A DNA stretch of 64,000 bases from Prionailurus bengalensis (Eukaryota; Chordata; Mammalia; Carnivora; Felidae), in assembly GCF_016509475.1 (NCBI RefSeq), contig NC_057343.1, positions 213,966,001 to 214,030,000 of the forward strand, written 5' to 3'. The notes under the pieces were generated by a model. It was given only the letters and a program-made list of their open reading frames with translations, made no database searches and was not told the origin of the DNA. Shown here piece by piece: positions 34,560-46,010 of this stretch (the stretch's first letter is position 1; each line of letters begins with the position of its first letter). The position numbers were made by a program, and so were the translations under genes.

Positions 34560-35120
34560 ACCTCTGTGGGCTCACTTTTCATGGGGCTCTCTGTGATTCT
34601 TGGACCTGGATTTCTATTTCCTTCCCCAGATTAAGGAAGTTTTCAGCTATTATTTCTTCGAATAAGTTTTCTGCCCCTTCTCTCTTCCCTTCCTGGGATC
34701 CCTGTAATGCAAATGTTATTCATTTGATGTTGCAGAGTTTTCTTAAGCCATTCTCCTTATTATTCTTTTTTTCCCCTTTTTATTATTCTTTTTTTCTTTT
34801 TGCTGTCTGGCTTGGTTGCTTTTTGTTACCTTGTCTTCCAGATCACTGATCCATTTTTCTAATCTACTATTTTCTAATCTACTATTGATTCTTTCTAGTG
34901 TATTTTTTATTTCAGTTACTGTATTCTTCAGCTCTGTTTTTTTATATTTTCTATCTCTTTGTTGATGTTCTTGTTTAATTTGTCCACTCTTTTCTCAAAA
35001 GTGGTGTGTATCTTTATAATCATTACTTTGAACTCTATCAAGCATACTGCTTATCTCCATTTCATTTAGCTCTTTTTCTGTGACTTTGTCTTCTTTGTTC
35101 GTTTGGGATACACTCCTCTG
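34560..35120 (-). pseudogene. L1 ORF1 remnant of copy C
   Basis: The plus-strand text AAGTTTTCAGCTATTATTTC (near 34637) is the reverse of the AENFP region of ORF1. TTCTAATCTACTATT occurs as a small duplicated piece near 34858 and 34871, within what would be the coiled-coil segment. No frame is open. Confidence 0.72.
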
Positions 35121-35811
35121 TCTCCTCATTTTGTCTAACACTCTGTGTTTGTTTCTTTGTATTAGGTAGTTCAAATATGTCTCCTAGTCATGAAAGTAGT
35201 GGCCTTGTGTCAAAGAGTTCCTGTGATGCCCTGTAATCCGATGCCTCCTGGTCACCCTACCAGACACTCAAAGGGGTATCTCCTGTGTGGGCTTCATGAG
35301 CCCTCCTGTTGTGGCTGAAGCATGATTGCTTTGGGATCACTGGTGGGTGAGGCAGGCACTTTGCCTAGCTGTCTGCAGTTAGCCTCTGTGACAGCTGCAG
35401 GCACACCAATTATCAGAGCTTGCTCCCTCGGAAGTTCCTGGCTGCAGGAACTCTGGGCATGCTAGTGTTTGGGGTTATTTCCTCCTCTCCATGGCAGAAG
35501 TCACTTAGGAGGAATAATGGTCCTAGTCCTGGCCAGGGCTGCCTGCTGTTGTGGAAGGCAGGGACCACTTTGGGGGTGCCTGCTGCCTGCTGTAGGTTGG
35601 GTGGAGAGGGTCTGCAGAGGAACACCAGAGTGGGGCATGCCATACTAGCAAGGTTGATGGAGAATGTTAGAACTGGTTCCCATAAGCATCCCATTTTCTA
35701 AACTGTGAGAAGGCAAGAAAAATGGTACCCACCAGCAATTTTGTTTCTGGAGAAATCTGCAGATCCTTGCTCCTCTAGCATACATCCTGACTAGTTAATA
35801 AATGCCCCATG

Positions 35812-36055
35812 TGCTTTTCTTTTTTTATTAAATTTTTTTAACATTTATTTATTTTTTGAGAGACAGAGACAGAGCATGAGTGGGAAAGAGGCAGAGAGAG
35901 AGGGAGTCACAGATTCTGAAGCAGGCTCCAGGCTCTGAGCTGTCAGCACAGAGCCTGCTGCGGGGTTCGAACTCATGAATAGCGAGATCATAACCTGAAC
36001 AGAAGTTGGACGCTTAACTGACTGAGCCACCCAGGTGCCCTTGCTTTTCTTTATT
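35812..36055 (-). mobile_element. CAN-SINE 4, antisense, with duplication
   Basis: Body 35826-36041, near-consensus reverse CAN-SINE (TTAACATTTATTTATTTTTTG tail, GCACAGAGCCTGCTG, TTAACTGACTGAGCCACCC head). Flanks TGCTTTTCTTTTTT (35812-35825) and TGCTTTTCTTTATT (36042-36055). It landed at the edge of an older L1 tail insertion. Confidence 0.93.
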
Positions 36056-36266
36056 TAAAAAAATTATTTTTTAAGTTTTTATTTTGTTTTAGTTCCAGTA
36101 CAATTGACAAAGTGTTAAATTCATTTCAGATGTACAATATAGTGATTTGACAATTCTGTACATTACTAAGTCTTAATTAAAATAAGTGTACTCAATCCTC
36201 TTCACCTATTTCATACATCACCCCACCCACCTCCCCTCTGATAACCAATGGTTTGTTCTCCATATA
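36042..36266 (-). mobile_element. Antisense L1 3' UTR fragment inside copy C
   Basis: GTACAATTGACAAAGTGTTAAAT, then CAGATGTACAATATAGTGATTTG is the antisense L1 3' UTR. Its own duplication is CCCCATGTGCTTTTC (35805-35819) and CCCCAGGTGCTTTTC (36267-36281), which brackets the T-rich tail and the later SINE. Confidence 0.8.
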
Positions 36267-36281
36267 CCCCAGGTGCTTTTC

Positions 36282-36722
36282 AAACTGCTTCTTCTGTGCT
36301 GTGTTTCAGGCAAGGTCATTTGGTGTGCTGGCCCTTTAAGGGCAGAGATTAGGTTTTCTATCACCCTTCAGGTCTCCCAGAGTTAAGCCCTGCTGATTTT
36401 TAAAGCTCCTAGAGTTAAGCACCACTGACATTCAAAGCCAGACTATGGGGTCTTATCTTCCCAGTGTGGGTCCCCAGGGCCCAGAGTGTCAGGTGTGGAT
36501 CTGATCCCCTGGCTCCTCCATGCTTGTGATGGCCCTCCCATTTGTGGTTAGTTGACTAGGGGTCATCTCCACCCCACCTATCCTTTTTGATGTGACTTTC
36601 TCCCTGTAACTAGCTGTGAGTGATCTGTTCTGCCCTTCTTCAGGTTGTTTTCAGAATTCACTTCAATAAATGTAGATGTTGCCTCAGTATGTCCACGAGA
36701 TCCTCCTACTCTGCCATCTTAT
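36282..36722 (-). promoter_or_regulatory. 5' UTR start of L1 copy C
   Basis: The right end holds AAGATGGCAG on the minus strand (36720-36711), the L1 start with a YY1-like core. The 5' UTR continues from 35819 down to about 35120 on the other side of the nested insertions. Old and presumably silent. Open frames on both strands at 35413-35701 are chance. Confidence 0.7.
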
Positions 36723-37613
36723 TCATTACTTATTTTTGTTTTGGCTTTAGTTGGCTATTCTTTTCCAGTGTCTTAGGTGAAAATTTATTTTATATAATTT
36801 AGGTCTTCTTTTAAATGTAGGCATTAACCACTAAAAATGTACCTAAATATTGTTTAGGTGTGTCTCTTGAGTTTTGGTGTGTTTTGTCTTCATTTTAATT
36901 CATCTTAAAATGTTTTAAATCATCAGTGTAATTTATTCTTTGACCTGTTGGTTATTTAGGAGTGTGTTGTTTAATTTGCACATATTTGTGGATTTCCCAA
37001 ATTTCTTTCTGCTCCTGATTTCTAATTTTATCTCCTTGTACTCAAATTCACTTCATATAATTTCATCCTTTTTAATCCTTTTAAACTTGAGGCATATTTT
37101 ATGGGCTAGTGTATGGTCTATTCTAGAGAATGTTCCATGTGCACTTGAGAAGAATGTTTATTCTGCTGTTGTTGGGTGGAATGTTCTGTAGGTATCTAAG
37201 TCTAGTTAATACACAGTGTTGTTTAAGTCTTTTATTTCCTTGTTGGTTATCTATCTAGTTGTTCCATCCATTATTGAAAGTTAATACCCAGCTATTGTTG
37301 AATTTTCTACTTTTTCCTTCAGTTTTGTCCATTTTTGCTTCACATGTATTATGGCTCCTTGTGCATATCTGATGCATGTTTCATTATATATGGTTATAAT
37401 TGTTATCTAATCCTGTATAATTGACCCTTTTTATCATTACAAAATGCTTCCTCCTCTCTCTAGTAACATTTTTTTTAATTTTAAAGCCTTTTTTTTCTGA
37501 TATTAGTGTATACATTGCAGCTTTCTTGTGGCTCCTGTTTGCATGATACATCCTTTCCCATTCTTTTACTTTCAATCTATTTGTATCTTTTAATCTAAAA
37601 TGTCTCTTGTAGA
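36723..37613 (-). mobile_element. Ancient antisense L1, part 2 (ORF2, endonuclease side)
   Basis: GACCTGTTGGTTATTTAGGAG, then GTTCCATGTGCACTTGAGAAG, then CAATCTATTTGTATC are reversed lines of the old L1 endonuclease region. It stops at TGTCTCTTGTAGA (37601-37613), the duplicated target of the sense L1 that follows. Confidence 0.82.
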
Positions 37614-38995
37614 GAGGAGTTAAGAGGAGAAGTAGGGGGACTATGGGTTTTCCTTCTCCCTCAAATACAACTGTATTGAGGTCAGATTACTTAGAACACC
37701 CAGTAAATAGATCTGCGGAGCCACAAAAGGATCTTCACAACTGGAGGAAGACAGCTTGGCAGATGTGAAGTGCATGCATCTTTCAGAGCTCAAACCCTGA
37801 GGTTTTGGAAGTGTGTCTTCTCTTAGCAGAGCTAGGCACCCACTAAACAGACTGTTGTACCCACTCCTGGGGAGGAGAGAGCTGGCCCTAGAGTGCATAG
37901 CTCAGTGTAATGATCTCCAGGGCACACTAGAAGAGAGCAGTCCCCTTCCTGGAGGACTTTTGGAAGAGGGTTTATTGCCTCCCCAAGGACAAAAGACCCT
38001 GCAGGTGCCAGCCAAAAGCCTTTCATCAGCAAGGTGGAGAAACTTTACTCCGGAAGAGGGGAGCAGATCTGTGCCTTGCTGACCCTTTAAGACTTTGAGT
38101 TTTGAATCCCAGCCATACACCAAAAATAAATAAATAAATAAATAAGCCACAAGAGAGTTGTGGCGCAAGTTGAGCTGGCTTCCCTCGCTAACCTGTCAAC
38201 AGTTGGTGTTGAGATCACTAGTCTGAGGACAAGAGATTGGGGTGTCAACATTTTCCCTCCAACATGGTAGGACTTCAGAGAGTAACACAATGACCCCCAG
38301 CGGAGGCAAGACCCACTTACAACAAACCTGCCCCTCCTTGCCTAGCAATTGCTTCTTTACTGGGGCAAGACTGACACTTAGCCAATGCGGCTAGCCTCTC
38401 CTCCAGACCAGCGCAGCCCCCAGCCCCCAGACACCAATAGAAAACTCTTTTTTTTTTTAACCTCCTTTTTTTTCTTTTGGAATCAGGCTCATAGTTTCTG
38501 ACTTTTTTTGTCATTTCCTGTTATCTTCATTTTTTTCTTTGATCAGGCTTTTTTATTGTTGTTTTCATTTTCCTTCTTTTCTCTTTTCTTCTGCTTTTTC
38601 TTTTTTCCCCTCCTTTTTTTCCCCTTGGAATCAGCCTGATAGTTTTTTGATTCTGTGTTTGTTTGTTTGTTTGTTTGTTTTTGTTTCTGTTTCTTTTTCT
38701 CCTTTTATGGGATCAGCACCCCCCCCTTTTTTTTTCCAGGATTACTTCAACAAATGAATTAATAAAGCACGCCTAGTTAAACATCCAAACACTTCAACGC
38801 TGCAGTCGGGGAGGAGCTCTGCAGAGGCCTGACCAGTGGGAAAGAACAGCAGAGTGCACACAACATACACCAGAAACACCTCCTGGAATGCCAGGCCCTG
38901 GGCAATGTATGACCCCTTTTTAATATAGTAGTGCTGTCAGATGCAGGAAATGTAACAAGCTTTTAAAACATGCAAAAGACAGAAACTTAGCTAAA
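37614..38995 (+). promoter_or_regulatory. 5' UTR of L1 copy D with long pyrimidine tract
   Basis: 1.38 kb before ORF1. It contains (AAAT)n at about 38122-38143, a long CT/T-rich region at 38440-38745 with a (TTTG)n run at about 38658-38682, and mixed-sequence blocks on both sides. Short open frames on both strands are not genes. Confidence 0.7.
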
Positions 38996-39880
38996 ATGAC
39001 AAGAGGGAGGAATTCTCCCCAAAAGAAAGGTCAAGAAGAAATCACAGCCACAGACCTGCTCAAAATACATATAACCAACATATCTGAACAAGAATTTAGA
39101 ACAACAGTCATAAGACCACTAGCTGGACTTGAAAAAAAAAGCATAGGAGACACCAGAAAAAACCTTTCTGTAGGGATCAAAGACCTAAGAACTAGTCGGG
39201 ATGAATGAAAAAAATGCTATAACTGAGATGCAAAATAAAGTAGATGTAGTTATAGGATTGAAGAAGCAGAGGAGAGAATAGGTGAAATAGAAGATAAAAT
39301 TATGGAAAATAAGGAAGCTGGAAAAAAGAGGGAAAGGAAGTTACTAAATAATGAAAGGAAGCTTAGAGAACTAAGTGATTTCATGAAACAAAATAATATT
39401 TGAACCATAGGAGTCTGAGAAGAAAAGTGATAAAAAGGGGCAGAAGGATTATTTGAACAAATTATACCTGAGAACTTCCCCAATCTGAGAAAGCAAACAG
39501 GCATCCAAGAGGCACAGAGAACTCCCTTCAAAATCAACAATAACAGGTCAACACCATGACATACCATAGTGAAACTGGCAAAATACAAGGATAAAGAGAG
39601 CATTCTGATAGCATCTAGGGACAAAAAGTCCTTAACCTACAAGGTTAAACCCATGATGTTAGTAGAAGATCTGTCCACTGAAACTTGGCAGGCCAGAAGG
39701 AAGTGGCAGGAAATATTCAATGTGCCGAACAGGAAAAATAGGCAGCCAAGAATACTTTATCCAGCAAGGTTGTCATTCAGAATAGAAGGAAAGATAAAGA
39801 CTTTCCCAGACAAACAAAAACTAAAGTAGTTCATGACCACTAAATCAGCCCTACAAGAAATATTAAGGGGGACTCTTTGA
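38996..39880 (+). pseudogene. L1 ORF1 remnant of copy D
   Basis: Starts at ATG 38996 with MTRGRNSPQKKGQEEI, matching the ORF1 start of copy FL. The frame is lost near a 9-A run at 39133-39141 and ends at 39208. The C-terminal part reopens at 39569-39829 (KLAKYKDKESIL; QPRILYPARLSFRIEGKIK). The ORF1 stop is TGA at 39878-39880. It is not functional. Confidence 0.88.
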
Positions 39881-39949
39881 GTGGAGAAAAATAGGCGCAA
39901 AGATTACAAAGGACCAGACAGCAGCACCAGGAACACCAAATCCACAGAA

Positions 39950-41060
39950 AACACACTGGCGTTACATTCATATCTTTCAATAATCTGAATGTAAATGGAC
40001 TAAATGTAAATGGACTAAAGGGACTAAATGGACCAAAAGACTTAGGGTATCAGAATGGACTAGAAAAAAAAAAAAGATCCATCTCTATACTGCCTAAAAG
40101 AGACTCATTTTAGACCTAAGGACACTGGCAGATTGGAAGTCAGGGGATAGAGAAACATTTGTCATGCTAATGGAGGTAAAAAGAAAGCCAGAGTAGCCAA
40201 ACATATGTCAGACAACTAGATTTTAAAACAAAGACTGTAATAAGAGATGAAGAAGGGCATTATATCATAATTCAGGGGTGTACCCATCAAATAGAGCTAA
40301 CAATTATAAATATTTATGCCCCTGATATAGGAGAACCCAAATATATATCAACTAATCACAAACAAAAGAAACTCATTGATAATAATACCATAATAGTAGG
40401 AGACTTTACTACCCCACATACAACAATGGACAGATCATCTAAGCAGAATATCAAAAAGGAAATAATGGCTGTGAATGACATACTGGACTAGATGGACTTA
40501 ACAGATATATTCAGAATATTTCATCCTTAAGCAACAGAATACACATTTTTCTCCAAGGTACATGGAACATTCTCCAGCATAGAACAGATACTGGGTCACA
40601 AATCAGCCCTCAACAGGTACAAAAAGATCCAGATCATACCATGTGTATTTTCAGATCACAACACTATGAAACTTGAAATCAACCACAAAAAACATTTGGA
40701 AAGCTCTCAAATACATGGAGGTTAAAGAACATCCTACAAAAGATGAAGGGGTCAACCAGGAAATTAAGAAGAAATTAAAAAATACATGGAAGCAAATGAA
40801 AGTGAAAACACAACAGTATCTTTGAGATGCAGCAAAGACAGTCCAAACAGAAAGCACATTGCAATTCAGGCCTATCTCAAGAAGCAAGAAAGGTCCCAAA
40901 TACACAACATAACCTTACACCTAAAGGAGGTAGAAAAGGAGCAGCAAATGAAGCACAAAGACAACAGAAGAAGGGAAATAATAAATGTTAGAGCAGAAAT
41001 AAAAGATATAGAAAGAAATGTATATATATACATGTATACAATGGGATACTACTCAACGAC
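39950..41060 (+). pseudogene. L1 ORF2 remnant of copy D, N-terminal part only
   Basis: Endonuclease-domain text is readable (AGACTCATTTTAGACC near 40100; TAGTAGGAGACTTTACTACC near 40395; CAGATCACAACACTATGAAAC near 40653), but stops and frame changes are frequent. Near 39987-40030 the GTAAATGGACTAAAT phrase is repeated. After about 41010 the sequence jumps to the last lines of ORF2 (ACAATGGGATACTACTC). The Z, reverse-transcriptase and Cys-rich parts are absent. Confidence 0.85.
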
Positions 41061-41480
41061 GAAAAAGAATTAAATATTGCCATGTGCAACAATGTGAATG
41101 GAACTAGAGTGTATGTTGATAACCAAAATAAGTCAGTCAGAGAAAGACAAATATATGATTTCACTCATATGTGGAATTTAAGAAACAAACAAGATGAACA
41201 TAGGGGAAGAGAAGGAAAAATTAGATAAAAACAGAGAGGGAAGACAACCAAAAGAGACTCTTAAATAGAGAGTACAAACTGGGGTTTCTGGAGGGGAGGT
41301 GGGTAGGGGGATGGACTAAATGGGTGATGGGCATTGAGGGGGGCACTTGTTGGGATCAGCACTGGGTGTTATATGGAAGTGATGAATCCCTGGGTTCTAC
41401 TTTTGAAATCAACACTGCACAGTATGTTAACTAACTTGAATTAAAAAAAATAAATTTAAAGTATTAATGAATTAATTAGA

Positions 41481-42280
41481 TGTCTCTTGTAGACAGCATA
41501 TAGTAGGATCTTGCTTATTTATTCAGTCTATGCATTTTGATTGGAGTATTTTATCTATTCATATTTAATACTGTTATTGATATAGTTGCCTGAACATTGA
41601 TATAGATGTCTAAAGTGATTTTTTTTTTTTGCTTTTTGTCTGATTCTTTTTTCCTGGTCCTTTTTTTTTCCTTTATTGCTTTTCTTGCATGAAATCAGTG
41701 TTTCTAGTATAACATTTTAATTCCTTTCATTATTTTTTACTCTATGAGTTTTTTTCTTTTTTAGTGATTTCTCTAAGGCTTGCCATATATATCTTAACTT
41801 ATCAGAATCTACTTCAGATTTATATGAAACTAATTCCAGTGGAGTAGAGAAACATTATTTATATATAGCTCTAGTCCTTTTTCCCCTTTTGCTGCCATTA
41901 TGGTTGTACATATTACACCTATATATGTTACCAATCCTAAAATTCTTTCTTACAATTATTACTTTAAGTGTGTCCATTACAGAAGCTGAGAAAAGAAAGA
42001 AGAGAACGTACATATTTATAGAATTAAAATGTTGACCTTTGTTTACCATTTGTTCCTATGAATTCAAGTTACCATCTGGTTTTATTTCCTTACTTCAATA
42101 CAACTTTGGTTCTACCTACATCCTTTTAGCTGTTATTGTCAATGGTTGCATTTCTATATGTTATAGGCTCAACAATATACATATTCATTTATAAAGTTGC
42201 TTTTTAAGTTAGTTAAAAAGTACTTTTTTATAGCTTCATTATTACCTTTACCAGCACTCTTTGTTTTTCCGTATGAAATC
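41481..42280 (-). mobile_element. Ancient antisense L1, part 3
   Basis: Resumes exactly at the duplicated TGTCTCTTGTAGA and goes on with CAGCATATAGTAGGATCTTGC, as expected for the same old L1. Later text (AAGGCTTGCCATATATATC, CATTATTACCTTTACCAGCAC) leads towards the ORF1 side. Confidence 0.8.
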
Positions 42281-42630
42281 TTGCCATTTGCAACCATGTT
42301 GATTGAACTAGAGGATATTATGCCAAGGAAAATTAGTCAGAGAAAGACAAATATATCACTTCACATATGAGGACTTTAAGATACAAAACAGATGAACATA
42401 ATGGAAGGGAAGCAAAATTAATATAAAACAGGGAGGGGAATGAAACATAAGAAAGTCTTAAATATGGAGAACAGAGGGTTACTGGAGGGGTTGTCGAGGG
42501 GAAATAGGCTACATGGGTAGAGGGCATTAAGTAATCTACTCCTGAAATCATTGTTGCACTATATGCTAACTAACTTGGATGTAAATTAAAAAATAAATAA
42601 ATTAAAAACTGCAAAAAGAAAAAAGAAATC
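42275..42630 (+). mobile_element. L1 tail fragment, older carnivore subfamily
   Basis: Body 42281-42624: last ORF2 lines and 3' UTR (GAGGACTTTAAGATACAAAAC; CTACTCCTGAAATCATTGTTG; AACTTGGATGTAAATT), A-rich end. The same tail type as copy B. A 6-bp GAAATC flanks both sides (42275-42280, 42625-42630), and the host repeat reads on across the insertion. Confidence 0.83.
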
Positions 42631-44369
42631 AAATTAATTACTATCTGGGGTCACTTTCCTTCAGCATGAAGAACTTCCTTTAGTATTTTTTGTGAGAGAG
42701 GTCTGCTACCATCAAATTATGTCAGTTGTTGTTTATGTGGGAATGTATTTATTTTGCTTTAATTTTTGAAAGATCATTTTGCTGGATGTTAAATTATTGG
42801 TTTACTTTTTTTTCTTTCTTCTCATTTAATATATCTTCCACTGCCTTCTGGCCTCCATTATTTCTGATAAGAAGTCATCTGTCATTCATATTGAGTTTCC
42901 CTTTTGTGGATTAACTCTTGTGTTCCTTCAAGATTTTCTCTTTGTTTTTACATAGTTTGATTTTGATGTGTCTGCATGTGGATCTTTTTCATTTTATCTG
43001 ACTTAGAGTTTTTTTAATTTCTTGGATGTTTAAATTAATATTTTTCAATGAATTTGGGGAGTTTTAAACTATAATTTCCTTGACTATTCTGCTCCATTCT
43101 CTCTCTCCTCTCTTTCTGGTACTGTCATTATGCATATGTTTATGTGCTCAATGGTGTCCCATATTTATCAGAAGCTCTATTCATTTTTCTTCATTATTCT
43201 TCAGACTGCATAATATCTATTAATCTCACTTCAGGTTCACCAGTTCTTTCACCTCCCAGTTCGAATCTACTTTTCAGTCTCTTTCAAGAATTTTTCATGA
43301 TAGTTGTACTTTTGACTTTAGTCTTCCTATTTGGTTCTTTTGTAGAAGCTACATCTTTTATTGAATTCTTTATTTAATAAAACATGGTCACTATAACTCA
43401 CTATAACTTTACCTCTTTGAGGATGATTTCCTTTAGTTCTTCAAAAATAGTTATAGTGATTGTCTTGAAGTCTTTGTTATGTTTGACATCTGGACTCTGT
43501 CATAGGTATTTCTCTTGCCTGCCTTTTCCTATATATGAATCATACTTTCGTTTCTTTTAATGTCTCAATTTTTATTGAAGGTGGACATTTTAGGTAATAT
43601 ATTGTAGCAATTCAGACATGATTTCCCTCCATCCTCTTTTGGGCTTCTTTATGTTGATGTATATTTTCATTTACTTGTTTAGGGACTTGGCCAAACTATT
43701 TCAGTGAATTCTATTTACCCTGCAGTGTGAAACTTCTAATGACACTCTACAGAGGGTACAGCCTTGGGCATATGCACAGTCACCCTGAGATGACAGTGGC
43801 TTTGGAGGGTTCTCTTTGACTATCTCTTTCCATGATCTTTATTGTTAAGTTGTCTGTTTCATATGATACGATATCACACTCAGCTATTTGGCTGACTATC
43901 TCTTTCCATGACCTTTATTGTTAAGTTGTCTGTTTCATATGATATGATATCACACTCAGCTATTTGGCTACATTAATTTCAGGCAGATTGCTCTCTTTTT
44001 TTCCAAGAGAATTTCTAGGCCATAAATTGCTCCATAGTTAGATTAAATTACATTTGGGGAAGGGTAGTTTTTGAGACCAGTGTGAGGTTTTTTCTGCCCA
44101 AAGAAGGTTCTTATCTGTCTCTTTTCCTAGTTCTCTCTGGTAAACTAGCTGGTGTAATGTTTACTTTGTTGCTTTTATAAAACTATCAGCCTCCTCTTAA
44201 CTTCTTACCATAAAAATCCCCATTGTTTTCAAGAGTTCCCTTAGGCTTGAATTTCCCCATACTGTTTCCAATAAAGCCAAATATTTTGGTGATAGCTTTA
44301 GAGCTCAATGCCTCTCCCATTAAGAAAAATTTCTGACCCACTACTTCATGTATGCTCTACTGTGACAGT
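42625..44369 (-). mobile_element. Ancient antisense L1, part 4 (ORF1 and 5' UTR)
   Basis: GTCACTTTCCTTCAGCATGAAG, then TGCCTTCTGGCCTCCATTATTTC, then CTGATAAGAAGTCATC and ATGGTGTCCCATATTTATC are reversed lines of the old L1 ORF1 region. From about 43580 the text fits its 5' UTR (CTGAGATGACAGTGGC near 43786). The end near 44060-44369 is uncertain. A 76-bp tandem duplication lies inside. Confidence 0.75.
43818..43969. repeat. 76-bp tandem duplication
   Basis: 43818-43893 and 43894-43969 are adjacent copies with the same length and two C/T differences (ATGATC versus ATGACC; ATACGATA versus ATATGATA). The unit begins GACTATCTCTTTCCATGA and ends CAGCTATTTGGCT. Recent, compared with the age of the L1 around it. 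Confidence 0.95.
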
Positions 44370-44775
44370 GTATTCATTTCCTAGGGCTGTTATAACAAAG
44401 TATCATAAACTGTGCAAACAACAGAAAATTATTGTCTCACAGTTCTGAATATCAGAAGTCTGAAATCAAGTTGTCATTAGGGTTGTGAAGGTTCTAGGGA
44501 AGAATTTGTTCTGGGCCTCTCAGCTAGCTTGTACCTTGGCTTGTGGTAACATAATTCTAATCTTTATACAGTATTCATTCTGTGTGCCTATGTGTCTGTC
44601 TCTTCATATGGCATTTTTTTATAAGGACACAAGATATTTTGTATTGGGGACACCCTAATCTCATCTTAACTTGATTATGTGTACAAAAACACTATTTACA
44701 AATAAAGTCATATTCACAGATACAAGGGATTAGGACTTCAGTATATCTTTTGGGGGGATGAAAACCCCATAAAGC
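44370..44775 (-). repeat. LTR fossil, antisense (ERVL-MaLR-like)
   Basis: GTGTATTCATTTCCTAGGGC, then GTTATAACAAAGTATCATAAAC, then TCTCACAGTTCTGAATATC, then ATAAAGTCATATTCACAG and TCTTTTGGGGGGATGAAAAC is the reverse of a common MaLR-type LTR. The borders are approximate. Confidence 0.65.
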
Positions 44776-45109
44776 AAGAGAATTTAGGCAATACAGTCTA
44801 TAGGGATCAGCATCTGAGGGCACAAAGCAACAAGAGAAAGGTAGAGAATGGACCTGGTGGAGGAGGATAATGGTTGATGCAAATGGAGACTAACCAGCCT
44901 GTCTTTTCTAAGAAATTGTTCTTATTCCTATTATAAATTGGCATTTTGTGTGCTTATTCTTCTGGATGTGAAAAGTTGAGGACAATATTGTCTCTTTAAT
45001 CAAATCTCTACCCTACAGGTTACTGCTAAAGTGGCTAACTAGCTTATCGAAATGACACCTCTGCCTCTTCACTTTACAATTATAATAATTAGTTATTGCA
45101 TGACTACTC
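44776..45109. other. No recognisable feature
   Basis: About 330 bp of plain sequence. Confidence 0.55.
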
Positions 45110-45345
45110 ACTAAAGAACTAAAATTTATTGAGTACTTACTATGTGCAATGGAATACAAGGCTCACTTATTCAATTCTCTTAATAATCCTGTGAAATATC
45201 CCCATTTTACAGCTAAAGAAACTATAGCAAAGAGAGAACAACTTCAGTGTCCCCCAGTTAGTAAGTTGTACAGCTGAGATTTGAACTGTGTTCTTTATGG
45301 TGCCAGAGTCTATTCTATTTCCTATAAACATGCTGCCTTTCTGAT
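45110..45345 (-). repeat. MIR SINE, antisense
   Basis: TTTATTGAGTACTTACTATGTGC, then CCCCATTTTACAGCTAAAGAAACT, then GTACAGCTGAGATTTGAACTG is a nearly complete reversed MIR. Confidence 0.88.
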
Positions 45346-45479
45346 TATTGATCTCATAGAACAATGACCAAAGGATGTTCATGATAATTCAGTTAATAGG
45401 TCTTTGGTTAGAACCTTATAATATTTTATATGTTGATAGCCATTGTGGAGAACATAAAAGAATTTACCAAAAATAACTC

Positions 45480-46010
45480 ATTGCTTCTGGAGGCATGTAA
45501 TCTAATTTTTAAAAATAACTTAAATAATGTAACACTATATAATTAAGTCCCAGAATAACATTTTTGAGTTATAAATGCTGCTAGAAGTCAGAAATCAGTA
45601 AGGACTTTATATAGATGTAGATGGCTTCATGGAGATTGAATAAGTTATACAGAGGAACATTTTAGGCAAGAGATCTACCATTAGTGAGCATATTCAGGCA
45701 GGAATGAGTGTAATATATGTAGGGATAGAGAGAAGACAGTCTTGTGTAGAAGAGAGAAGTGGAATGAAAGAAAATAGTGGCCATAAGTACTCAGGAAAGA
45801 CCTCAGACCTCAAACAGCTGATTAATATGTCTGAACTTGGTTTGTTAGGCATTACAGAAATATGGAAGGTATTGTATAATACTGACTTTAAAAAAAGTGA
45901 TTTACTTAAAATAAACTTGCCAAGGCCATGTGGAAAGCCAGAATCAAATATAGGGGTTCATTTCTTTGGTTCAGAGATGCTAGCCAAGGGTTATCAGTAT
46001 GCATTCCCTA
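45480..46010 (-). repeat. Probable L2 LINE fragment, antisense
   Basis: Text order (AGGCATGTAATCTAATTTTT, GGCTTCATGGAGATTGAATAAG, ACATTTTAGGCAAGAGATC, then GCAGGAATGAGTGTAA) resembles antisense L2. It is diverged. The 103-codon frame at 45704-46015 is inside and unrecognised. Confidence 0.5.

Larger units (their letters stand above)
30965..36722 (-). mobile_element. Antisense L1 copy C, full span with internal deletion and four later insertions
   Basis: Read on the minus strand: 5' end AAGATGGCAGAGTAGGAGGA (36720 downward), 5' UTR to about 35120, ORF1, ORF2, then 3' UTR ending near 30965 in a T-rich tract. It sits inside the ancient antisense L1. About 1 kb of the ORF2 C-terminal part is missing at about 31240. 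Later insertions are an L1 tail at 31657-32077, a CAN-SINE at 32843-33052, a CAN-SINE at 35826-36041 and an L1 3' UTR piece at 36042-36266. It has both natural ends, so it was once a full-length copy. Confidence 0.85.
37614..41480 (+). mobile_element. L1 copy D, sense, with most of ORF2 deleted
   Basis: Long 5' UTR 37614-38995, ORF1 38996-39880, ORF2 N-terminal part about 39950-41010, then a jump to the end of ORF2 and the 3' UTR, with an A-rich tail to 41480. The target duplication is TGTCTCTTGTAGA at 37601-37613 and 41481-41493. The first bases do not show the usual AAGATGGCGG start, so the extreme 5' end is missing or changed. About 2.6 kb of ORF2 is gone. It is older than copies A and FL. 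Confidence 0.9.

Noticed and set aside
35413..35701. Open frames of 93 codons on both strands
   Set aside because: They fall in the 5' UTR of the antisense L1 copy C, where open frames are not expected to be genes.
38656..38685. (TTTG)n and T-rich tract as a reversed poly(A) insertion
   Set aside because: It lies in register inside the 5' UTR of L1 copy D, no duplication flanks it, and no element body adjoins it.
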